NCBI GenBank assembly: GCA_047967505.1
Contig: CM106538.1
Length of the DNA stretch: 64,000 nt
Source of the DNA: Dipteris shenzhenensis
Lineage: Eukaryota > Polypodiophyta > Polypodiopsida > Gleicheniales
Reading direction: 5' to 3' (one strand)
Shown: positions 35,848 through 44,845 of the stretch, in pieces
Layout: each line of letters opens with the position of its first letter
Numbering within the stretch: the first letter of the stretch is position 1
Notes under the pieces: generated by a model
What the model was told of the DNA's origin: nothing
What the model saw: only the letters and a program-made list of their open reading frames with translations
Databases searched by the model: none
Position numbers and translations under genes: made by a program

Positions 35848-36040
35848 CCTCCCCTTGGTGTCATGATCCATTCGTTATCGCCAGGTGGTCAGCTGTGAGT
35901 TACAAATCCATCACCTCCCCTTAGTGCATACCTTGCTACTTAAGGTGGTCAAGTGTGGTTTTTACATGTCAATACCTCCCCTGAGTGCTTTGCATGGCTA
36001 CTTGCAGGTGGCCAGCAAGGTTTTTGCTTCTCAATACATG
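35846..36040 (-). repeat. Three tandem units each carrying a polypurine-tract-like motif
   Basis: CACCTCCCCTT begins at 35846 and at 35912, and the variant ACCTCCCCTGAGTG at 35974 (periods 66 and 61 bp). Each unit also contains a GGTGGTCA / GGTGGCCA block. On the minus strand the motif is AAGGGGAGGT, the tract that primes plus-strand DNA next to the 3' LTR. Confidence 0.7.
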
Positions 36041-37649
36041 TTGCTGATGGCATTCTCTTCTTTGCTTGATGTAGCTTGATGCGTGATGCTTTGTTCCATT
36101 AATGCTTTATTGGTGGATGCCATTTATGCTATGGTCATCGCATGCACTTGTGCTTTTGGCATGCTTTGTGCATTCATGCGTTGCTTTTCCATGTTGCAAA
36201 GGTCTTACCATGAGCTTCGTTTTGCTTCAATGGCAATGTCTAATTGCGAACAATGATTCTGACTTAACAAGTGTGTAGAGCTTGAAAAGGCGATCACTTT
36301 TAATTTTTGGAGTGCGTGCAAATTCTTCCTAGATTGGAAGTTACGGCTTGTCGAAGTTTTATGAAGAAGAGGTGGCCTTTGATGATGTGGCACAGGAATT
36401 CACATGCTATATGCAAAGTGTGCTTGTAAAGGGACTGTGTGCTTAGTTGGTTGAGGTGGCATAATTAACTAACCACATAAGTTAACCATGGCAACTGTGG
36501 TTAACTTGACTAGAGTTAAGTCTTAGCTACCAATTGGCAAAACTTTGACCCCACTGCCTAACTAACCAAACCCTAGCTTGGCCATACCTAACCAAACCTT
36601 CGTGCCATGTGGAATTGCCAAGTGTCCTAAGGTATGAACATTGGACTTCTGGATAGACCTGCATGGAGACGGTGTCGCGAGGAGGACGGCTATGGCTGTG
36701 GTGCCCACATTTGCAGATGAATGCACAAAGGTCAGGAGCAGCTTGTCTATAGGCGCCAGTCATTGGAGATCGCTGCAAACTTTGCGCTCTTGTGGAGCCA
36801 CGTGAGTTCTGGAGGCGTATGGTGGGTAGAAGATAGGCTGTGTTGTTGCGCACTAGCAGCTCAGAGGTTCATTTGTTGGACGACTCCTGCGTCTGCCGCT
36901 TGAAGATCATGAGGTGGGATGTCTGTATGGCTCTGAGCGTCGCTATGGGTAGCTGGTTTGAAAGCGTATGGAGACGCTCAAGCGTCTCGACTGGCTACAG
37001 ATTGATTGTAGATGGAGAGAGCTACGAGGATGTGGCGCTTTTGTTGCTTCATCAGAGTAGGGGTTGGCCGATCGTGAGGCAATCTGCGATGGAAGGCAGA
37101 GAAGTCGCGAATGCTTTGTAGTAGTCGCTTCCATTGGCGACTCATTGGAGGCTTTAGCCATGCAGTTGCAGGGCGTTGCTATTGATTTGCTAAGCTGTTG
37201 CTATAGAAGGCGACCTCTTGAAGAGGCATGTGAGTCTTCGGGAGCCATTGTTGGCTGGAGCCCTGGACTCTACATGGAGGTGTCCAAGTCGAGGGAGATG
37301 GAGGCGCTGTTCAAGTGTATGGAGAGCCAGCTGGGAGACCTTGGAGGGCTCGTTTGCAGAGGCTAGAGAGGCGTAGACGGGGGGCAGCTGTTGGTGTGGC
37401 TGAAACCTTTAGCTTCATCTTTCCTTACTCCTCATCTACAAATAGATCTCTTCTCTCTTGAAGAAGTCATTCAAATCTCCCTCTTTCCCTTATAAGAAGA
37501 ACTCTCATACAAAAGTATATAACAACAAAAATCTCTCTACTCTCTTAAGAGAAAGTGAATGGCAAAGAGTGGATGAAAATTTCAAGAATACACTCAAGAG
37601 AAAGCATGAGAAAACATGCCTATAACTAATCAAGGAGAGCTAGACCTAA
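36041..37649 (-). other. Internal region of the non-autonomous LTR element; no coding sequence
   Basis: The region has a GC-richer block at 36650-37400 and a CT-rich leader near the primer site. A hairpin with 8-bp arms GTTAACCA/TGGTTAAC lies at about 36483-36507. Open frames here are short, overlapping and without domains. Confidence 0.55.
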
Positions 37650-37661
37650 GCTCTGATACCA
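37650..37661 (-). other. Copia primer binding site (tRNA-Met type)
   Basis: The minus strand reads TGGTATCAGAGC, identical to the canonical site and directly adjoining the LTR end. Confidence 0.9.
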
Positions 37662-38002
37662 TGTGAAAGTGCGGATGGTGCTCTCCTAGTGCAACGTGGA
37701 ATTAGCAAAAGATCAAGGGGGATCAAACCATAGAAGAAACTCTATGAGAGAGGCATATGGTAGGCAATACTCAATCTATTCAAATGCGTTGTATCAACAA
37801 TACATGATAGGCTTCTTATATAGAGAGAGCCCTTAGAATAGTCAACACTTGTGGCATCCTCTGATCCACATCTCTCCTTGTGGACGTCCTCGATCCACAT
37901 CCTCACATCATGTAGTCCACATCCTAGGGTGGCTACTTTGATACATTCATATACCATAACTTAACCTTTAATTATGTGCTCATGGCACCATATTCCTCAA
38001 CA
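37662..38002 (-). mobile_element. 5' LTR, 341 bp, of the non-autonomous element
   Basis: On the minus strand it runs from TGTTGAGG to TTTCACA, with TG/CA ends. It has a TATATAAG promoter box at 37815-37822 (minus), which would start element transcription. Confidence 0.8.
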
Positions 38003-38488
38003 ATGGGATGATTCATCACCAAATAACCCTTTGTAAGTGTCTTGCATCCAGCTTTTACCAAGAATGGTAGCTTCTATTAAGGTACCTGTAGGAGCTACAA
38101 AAAACTCACAAGGTACAATGTAATTGTCCAAGTAAACATTCAACATTTAAGAACCAATAGCCTTAATAGAGGTACCCTCTATGGATTGAATTTTAGAATC
38201 ACATAATTTAGGGTGTACCTGGCCAAAATGCTTTAATGTCTCCTAGGAGATGAGTTTTTTGCTTGCTTGCCAATCTACCATGGCTTGTATTCAGCATGTT
38301 GCACCTGCTTATGTCAACTCTACCCAAAGTTGAGATGGAGTCATATCTATCTCATTAGGATCAATAACATTATCAATTGTAGGTTCAACTTGATTAGGTA
38401 GTATCGCCCTTATAGTATAAAAAGGTACGACGACGGTAGGTTTATCATTGCCAAGGTGCATCTACCAAATCTTCTTGCTAGAGCCCAA
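38003..38488 (-). pseudogene. LTR-element internal fragment with protease-like segment
   Basis: Minus-strand reading gives EIDMTPSQLWVEL and then, after stops, SIKAIGS, LDNYIVPCEFFVAPTG and ATILGKSWM. The last resembles the C-terminal ILGxxW/F signature of retropepsins. The stretch between primer site and protease is far too short for a full gag, so the copy is internally deleted. It is cut off at 38003 by the neighbouring LTR. Confidence 0.5.
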
Positions 38489-38500
38489 GCTTTGATACCA
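38489..38500 (-). other. Copia-type primer binding site, one mismatch
   Basis: The minus strand reads TGGTATCAAAGC (canonical TGGTATCAGAGC). It is flush with the LTR at 38501. Confidence 0.85.
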
Positions 38501-39231
38501 TGTAAGAAAACAATACAACGTCTATGCTCAACAGATAATAGGATCTCGTATGCAAGAGAGAAAAACAGATAGTATGGAGAATCAAAAATTTGATTACTGT
38601 AAAACTGATACAATAGATGGCGTTGCCTCCTAGCCATGCGCTCCTGTGAGAGAAGCTTCGATGGCATGCTGGAAACAGTAGAGGACGGAGGCTGGATGCT
38701 AAGGAATCAGGGTTGCTGTAGCTAGTGATGAAATGGGCTTCACGGGCTTGCTCTTATATAGCCACCAGTCGTAGTCGGTTAGACCCAATTGGGTGACCAA
38801 CCCAGTCTGCCTAAAACGGCCAACTGGGGGTCGGTCCCGAAATAGGCCCCCGACCACTCGATAGAACCATGGCACAAAGTAGAGCAATAACCTACGGAGT
38901 CGGTTCAGCCCAGAGCCATCGGGGATCATCTGGGGCTCCAAACGGGCCCTGCAACCTGAGAGTGGACTGCCCCGAGAAATGCTCCATCTACCCTCAATGC
39001 GGTCAGTCATGGGATGCCTTCCCGCACTTGCATCTAGCCTAGTTGGCATTGTACCAACTCTATCTAAAGCCATCCAGCCATCAGGCCACACATGCCCCCC
39101 ATTTGGTGTCCAAACCAGGACCTATCAGATAACCGAGCTACTCAAATGCCTTCTCCTCATATGGGGGGCTTACAAGTAGAGTTAGCGGGTTCCCGCGTAG
39201 TTACACGAGAGTGGAGCATTGATATCTAACA
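38501..39231 (-). mobile_element. 731-bp LTR next to a Copia-type primer site
   Basis: The inner edge TGTAAGA and outer edge TCTAACA form a near-perfect 7-bp terminal inverted repeat with TG/CA ends, placing both borders. It is the 5' LTR of a minus-strand element whose internal part survives for only 486 bp. Confidence 0.8.
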
Positions 39232-39395
39232 GTTTTATGTGTGTGGGGGTGGGGTGGGTTGGGGTCGAGGTACGGGTAGGGGTAGGGGGTTTTATGTGTG
39301 TATGTGGGGGCAGCCAGAGGGGGAGGGCGAGGGGGGTTGTGTGGGTGAGGAGGGGGGGTGTTGGGGGGGGGAAAGGGATGGGGGGAGGCTTTGTG
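39232..39395 (+). repeat. G-rich, GT-rich block with strong G-quadruplex potential
   Basis: It starts exactly outside the LTR border. It contains more than a dozen runs of three to nine G separated by T, TT, A or TGT (for example GGGGGTGGGGTGGGTTGGGG). The motif TTTTATGTGTGT is repeated at 39233 and 39291. Open frames across it are translations of the repeat. Confidence 0.85.
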
Positions 39396-39599
39396 GAGGC
39401 TCACTAATCAAGGCTATAAGTAGCACTACCTAGGTAAATCATTTTTTAATCATTTCAATACTCCCTACCTATACTCCTCTCCTCTCACGTGAGTTTGATG
39501 ATGGTCCAATCAAAAGCCCTTGATTGATCACAATGACCAATCAATGCTCGAGTACAATGACCTTCTCTAAACCTTATTCACTAACAAGTCTCTCATGAG

Positions 39600-40130
39600 G
39601 ATGAACTCCCAACAGTTTAGGCATGGAAACCTATTGTACTTTTGAGGGCATTTCAATTTACCTCTGCATACATGAACTCCATGTAGACAAGAATCTTCAC
39701 TCATAAATCCTTTGCTGGTGCTGGTGGACCTTCCAATGCTTGTGGTATGCAAGAGCAGTGATGCACTGAATGGTCGTGATGCGTGAAGTGGGAGCGAATG
39801 TCTCCTCCAAGTCAATGTCATGTTGTTGGGCATAGCCTTTCGTAACAAGGTGGGCTTTGTAGCGGTCAACACTACCATCAACTTTTCGCTTTAATTTGTA
39901 GACCCACTTAGTGCCTACGGCACGCTTGCGTGCAGACAAGTCACACAACCCATGTGCCATTTGAATGAATGAGATCAAGTTCAGCTTTCATGCCATCCAT
40001 CCATTCCTTGCTATCAAATGCATCCTTATGACAGCGAGGTTCCTCATAGTGACACCCCAATCCACTAATCGTGAGAATGTTGAATCTTCCAATCAGGCTC
40101 ACCTTCCAAGGGTGCCAGTCAATAAACTGG
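39600..40130 (-). pseudogene. Copia reverse transcriptase N-terminal fragment
   Basis: Minus-strand reading gives EEPRCHKDAFDSKEWMDGMK, AELDLIHSNGTW, a frameshift, then CDLSARKRAVGTKWVYKLKR, DRYKAHLVTKGYAQ, ETFAPTSRITTIQ and ALAYHKHWKVHQ. This is the start of the Copia RT (fingers). The catalytic YxDD region is missing and the frame breaks down after 39690. It is the same family as 35159-35590 but in opposite orientation, and it retains the segment deleted there. Confidence 0.92.
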
Positions 40131-40185
40131 GCCAATACTTTGAGAGTGATGACACGAATGCAGACCCACCGATCAGAAAGCTATG

Positions 40186-40677
40186 GCAATCTTAGACAGA
40201 GGAGCAGGTGTTAGCATCATCATCATGAAACAATGTTGGGAAAAGTGAAAAAGTCCCGACAGAGAGAGTACTTCCTTGGTAGTTAAATTAGCTGATGGAG
40301 GCATGGCTCATCCCGTAGGAGTACTCAAGGACATTCAAATCAAAACCTTTGGTCTCACATATTGAGTGTGCCTTGTTATAATGGATTTTCAAAACAACCT
40401 TGGGTATGAGGCTATACTAGGGAGACCTTTCTTGCGCATGGCAGGATTGATCCATGATTGGTGCTCCAACAACATTTATCTAAGGAAAGATCATCGAGTC
40501 GTGAGGATTGATCTCCAAACATGGAAGGCTCACACTATGTTCGGAAATCTATTTGCAATTGAATCGGAACAACAAATCTCAACATCAAAGAAGAAGACGA
40601 CGCCATCCAACAAGGAAGGTACATTACCAATGGGTTCTCACAAGACTACTCGAGGACCAAGGATATTACCTTGGTAA
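40186..40677 (+). pseudogene. Retroelement aspartic protease (retropepsin) fragment
   Basis: The catalytic region reads AILDRGAGVSII (40186-40221), in which the family DTG is DRG; the catalytic Asp codon is 40195-40197. After a TGA and a frame change comes VKLADGGMAHPVGVLKDIQI (flap region), then IMDFQNNLGYEAILGRPFLR, the C-terminal ILGRPF signature, and IHDWCSNNIYLRKDHRVV. A TGA at about 40352 separates the last two. This is a decayed retropepsin from an LTR element of uncertain clade, in plus orientation. Confidence 0.8.
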
Positions 40678-40829
40678 CTCTTATATATGGGTACCCAAGC
40701 CTCGCCAAAACAATCAACATCCCATCCATGCTTGCCCTAAGCCTAAATGTACACCATTGCAAAAGCAGGAGTGGATCCCGAACTCTTATATATGGATCAT
40801 ACACAAAGGAATTCATCTACCTCTTCTCG

Positions 40830-41400
40830 AGTAGTTACACAAGAACCTATCTCAAAAAGGGAGACGATAACACAAGAACCTACTCGACTACAAGTCTATC
40901 GAAAGGCATGTCAATTTATTGCATCATCTTCAAGGCAACTAGCAATAACACAAGAACCGTCCAAGACAAAAGCTGAATCCACATTGGGAGCCACACAAGA
41001 ACCTTCCTTATTGAGAAATTTGGCATCTATCATCAGGGTAGCTATGCAAGAATCAGCACAAGTAATGCCCATCACAATGGAAGTCCCACAAGTACCTTCC
41101 AATGTGAACAACAAATTATCTTCATCCCGGACGACTTTCTCAATTGAAACTTGGGCTCAACAAAAGCGAAAGATCTCTAAGACATTCCGTTCCTACTCAC
41201 ATTTGATACATAGAACCTATATCACTTTATTACGATGAGTATCATAGAAGTGGTACATGTGGGAGATTGCAATGTTCAATGGTGCAACACTGACAAAAAG
41301 AAACATGCCAATAGTAGATCCACAAGAACCTGCTCCTAAAAATGGAGTAGCTCCACAAGAACCTGCTGCCTGCAATCAAGGATCTCAAAGAACTTCAAGC
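40830..41400 (+). repeat. Dispersed ACAAGAACCT repeats encoding (T/P)QEP motifs
   Basis: At least seven near-copies of CACAAGAACCT occur between about 40837 and 41370 with irregular spacers of 40-90 bp. The surrounding frames translate them as TQEP or PQEP (TQEPISK, TQEPTRL, TQEPSKT, TQEPSLL, PQEPAPK, PQEPAAC). They lie downstream of the retropepsin in the same element and the spacer sequences are unrelated to each other, so this is not a simple minisatellite. Confidence 0.7.
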
Positions 41401-41990
41401 AACGATTCCTCGCCAACAAATATCTCCAGTGATCTCTTAGTGACTCTCCTTCGAAGTGATTATCAGACTTACATGAGGTTCCGAATAGCTATATAATTCA
41501 TATTCCTCTGGTGGTCTACAAAATGATGTTCTTGCTAGGTCTGGGTCACAATTGGTCAATATGTCACTGCACTCGCCTTCTGATGTACTCATAGGTACTA
41601 GGTGAATAGGAACTCAATTACAAGTGCTAGGTCTAGGTCCTGTCTAGGTGTGTCTGTAAAGAGCAATAAAGTTATAACATGTGGAAGTCCTACCTCTCTG
41701 CTCACATGTGGACATCCTAGGTGAAAATAGGCGGTCAGTCCTCTTCAAGTCCTCAGCACGTGGTCACAAGAACTCTACTCGACTCACTCAAACCTCGAGG
41801 TGCTAGTTCCAGAAGAATCACTCATCCATACTTCCAGCAATCATTCCATAACAAGAAGCCACTACATCCCTCTGTTGCAATGGACCAAAAGAAGATTCAA
41901 CCTAGTGCACGAGAAAGACTACTTTGTATGATCTTCATTGACAACATTCCAACAACCATGAACGTTGCACGATCCAGAGGACTGGATCGA
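41401..41990 (+). other. 3' untranslated part of the plus-strand LTR element
   Basis: No RT, RNase H or integrase signature is found between the QEP region and the polypurine tract. The element is either non-autonomous or deleted for pol. Confidence 0.45.
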
Positions 41991-42007
41991 GATCAAGAAA
42001 GGGGGAA
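41991..42007 (+). other. Polypurine tract
   Basis: GATCAAGAAAGGGGGAA ends directly at a TGTTAAC LTR-like start, the arrangement needed for plus-strand priming. Confidence 0.65.
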
Positions 42008-42055
42008 TGTTAACTGATTGGTTAACAATATGCCACCACTGGTTAGTGATGTGAT
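42008..42055 (+). mobile_element. Start of a truncated 3' LTR
   Basis: TGTTAACTGATTGGTTAACA follows the polypurine tract. About 48 bp remain before LINE sequence begins. A 5' copy was not found in the window. Confidence 0.5.
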
Positions 42056-43490
42056 TTGATGGACAGCAATCTGGAGCTAACAATTTGGACGCTTTTTGCA
42101 GATGATATCGTGACCTTGTCGTTAGAGGATCAACTTCGTGTGAAGAGATTATGTGATGCTTTGGATTTGTTTTGCCTAGCCTTTGGTTCCTTATGCAACT
42201 GGGATAAAAATTTTGGGCAGAGGGTTGATTGTGGTGTCATGCCTGATCAATTAGAGCAAATGCAGATTAAGTGGATCCAAAGAGGAGTGGTGGTGAGATA
42301 CCTAGGTGCCCTGTTGGGTTTTGGTCTAACTCTGAGGCAAAGATTCAATTGGTTTAAAGAGAAAGTTTGGCAAAAAATCCATGCTTGGTTTGGTCCGCCG
42401 ACTATGGGATGGAATGCTCAGGTGTTAGTTGTCAAGCATGTGTTGTCTGCCACTACCACTTATTTACCTTCCATATGGAGGTTTAAATAGATCACTGGGA
42501 GGAGATTGAGAAAACGTTACGAGTCTTTATCGAGGCTGAGAAGAAGGAAAAAGGACGTGGCACTATATTCCATGGGAGGCTATGAAAGTAATGGGGGTTT
42601 GGGGATCCCGGATGTCAACGAGAGGAATATTGCTCTATTGTGTAAATGGTTGCCTAGAATATTTGAATGTAATGCCCCATGGGTGAGTGTTTAAAGTGGT
42701 TTATTGAAGCTGCTAAAGGGGCAAGGGTGGGCTCCTGGAATCAAATGTCCTAGCATGATTAACTGTGCTCTTGGTTCCCAATGAAAATCCAAGGCTCTGA
42801 TTTGATTGCAGGGATTATGGATGCCTAAAAAGCCTGTGATCATCTAATGAATTGAAAGGGGAGGGCAAGCCTCAAGGATTGGAGTGTGTCACAATAGTAG
42901 ACTGATAATTGTTTTATGCATTTATGCAATCGATGCAAACCTACATGAGCCTGTCTTATGGACTTGGGTTGTAACTTTTAAAGACAACTATGGCCTAGCT
43001 GGGACTTGCAAGTAACTAGATCTATTCATGAGAAAGGGATTACATACCAACTCCAATTATGGGACCTAAAGAGATCCAAATGGAGATCGTTATGGGCCAT
43101 TTGCGATGAATATGATTTGTCTAACAAAGAGATAATTCTTATGTTTCGAATTGTGAATAATGTGCCTGTTAGGTGGCCTTTCAATGGGAGTGCCTCTTTG
43201 AGCTAATGGGGCTAATCAATGGATGCTGGGAGAGACTGTGTGGAGTAAATTGATTGCGAGAGATGTATGATGGAGGAGAGGGAGTTGATCAACTCACTGA
43301 ATGATAAATGGAAATTACATCAATACCCTAAATGGTCGATACAAAGCTTAGTGGACGTCTAAAAAGGGTGCCAAATTGGTAAGACGTGTTTCTTTCCATG
43401 GAAAACCCTGCATAATTGGCTCCTAGTTCGTGGTAAAATGTCGAAGTGGTCCAATAATAATCAAATGTGCCCATGGTGTGGGTGATGTGT
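42056..43490 (+). pseudogene. LINE ORF2 remnant (C-terminal reverse transcriptase and zinc finger)
   Basis: A non-LTR retrotransposon RT fragment. The catalytic LFADDIVTLS motif is at about 42090. DALDLFCLAFGSLCNWDK, VVRYLGALLGFGLTLRQRFN, KVWQKIHAWFG and LSATTTYLPSIWRF follow in one frame to 42490. After stops come GGLGIPDVNERNIALLCKWL (42595-42660), SKWRSLWAICDEYDLSNKEI (about 43076) and a zf-RVT-like end, LLVRGKMSKWSNNNQMCPWC (about 43420-43485). The 5' part with the endonuclease and RT fingers is absent, a 5' truncation typical of LINE insertions. Multiple stops show it is dead. No poly(A) tail or target duplication was located. Confidence 0.9.
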
Positions 43491-44845
43491 GGAGGGTTTT
43501 CTATTTAAACAAATTAGAAGTTAGTAATGCTGGGGGATAGTAGTCTTTGGCAACCTGCTACTAGCAACATATTAGAGCAAACTCCTTTCGATTTAATCTA
43601 TGCGAAATGTGGTTTTCTGTAAGGCTCATGGTATGGGGCTCAGATACTAGACAATATTGGGTGGAGTAAAGATAATGCTAAAGGTTATGGGTAGGTTGCT
43701 AAGATTTACAATGATTATGAATCTTGAAATTGCATGCTCTTATCACAATTTGAATAAAAAATTATGAATAATCATTGTCAATAAAAAATTTCAGTTATCA
43801 AATTTTTGATCCATCACTATATTAAAAACACAACCAAAGGACACTATTGCTATTGAGCTCTATGTTAATGATTTTATCATCAAACTTTCTCTGGTAAAAA
43901 TTCACATTTGAGTTAACATATGGATGATCTTTACTAATTTCTAGATATAAGAACATAAAGAAATGAAAATAGCATGTATCAACAACTATACCACAAAGTC
44001 TTGAAGCAATTTTACATACATGATTGCAAACCATTAACTCGAAATAAAATAAAGTTATCAACCTATGATACTACTCTAGATAAAGATTCTCTTCTCATAG
44101 AATATCCTTTAAAAAAGTTACACGTTGAGCCGATTGAAGAAAAATCCCAACTTATCTTCTCGTGAGCACAACCTTCAAATTGCTTCTGTCAAAGGAAAAC
44201 AATTGTCAAGATGATTGGATGAGTAATTTGCAACACCCATGATGGAAGCCTGTGCATAGGAAAGTCTGAATGATTTGCAAACTCTGTATGTGTGTGTGTG
44301 TGTGCGTGTGTGCGTGTGTGTGTGTGAGTGAGTGTGTGTGTGTGAGAGAGAGAGAGAGAGATTAAACCAAAATGAAAGGGGGACACTTGGAAAGAAAATG
44401 TGTGGGACACTTTTTTTACAAAAGTGTTAACTTTAGGCATGCCTGGAAGGAAGTGCTAACAAAAAAGTTCATGTATCTTTATGAAATCTCAACTTTATGG
44501 ATATAGATATTGATTCAGAGAAGTTCTAGAAATGTTTATTCTTTCAGCCTTAGCTCAATGAAAGAATTTTTATTTGCATTTTGATAACGAAATGCAAAAC
44601 AAAATCTCAACCCCGCTACGAGAGCTCATCAAGGAGGTCGCATTTTTTACCTACGAACTCATGATGTACCTCTCGTGGCCTTCAAAAAGTCTCTTCTGCT
44701 CACAATGTGAGCTTCCTTACAACGTCTCTCTGATTGGCTCCATCAGACATCTTACAAGAGTGTACAGTTGTTATAAACAAAGGCAGCGCCAGCACGGGCT
44801 AACTTCTTCACCGTTCTTCACTTGGGCCCTTATACCCTACCAGTG
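43491..44845. other. CDT2 3' flank and probable 3' UTR; no other gene seen
   Basis: AT-rich DNA with a compound microsatellite. The segment next to 44846 must contain the CDT2 3' UTR, but its end cannot be set. Confidence 0.5.
44286..44360 (+). repeat. Compound TG-GA microsatellite
   Basis: TG units interrupted by CGTG and GAGTGAG, then about 9 GA units. Confidence 0.95.

Larger units (their letters stand above)
35657..38002 (-). mobile_element. Non-autonomous LTR retrotransposon (no coding capacity), minus orientation
   Basis: 5' LTR at 37662-38002, Met-type primer site at 37650-37661, about 1.8 kb of internal DNA without any recognisable gag or pol, a polypurine tract at 35848-35856, and a 3' LTR of which only about 190 bp (35657-35847) remains. 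The two LTR copies are clearly alignable, for example AGAGAGCCCTTAGAATAGTC and CACATCCTCACATCATGTAG. Size and organisation fit a LARD/TRIM-like parasite that depends on proteins of a full Copia element. The outer part of the 3' LTR is lost, so target-site duplications cannot be checked. Confidence 0.75.

Noticed and set aside
39201-39433. Gly/Val- and Pro/His-rich small frames
   Set aside because: Translations of the G-rich repeat block, not proteins.
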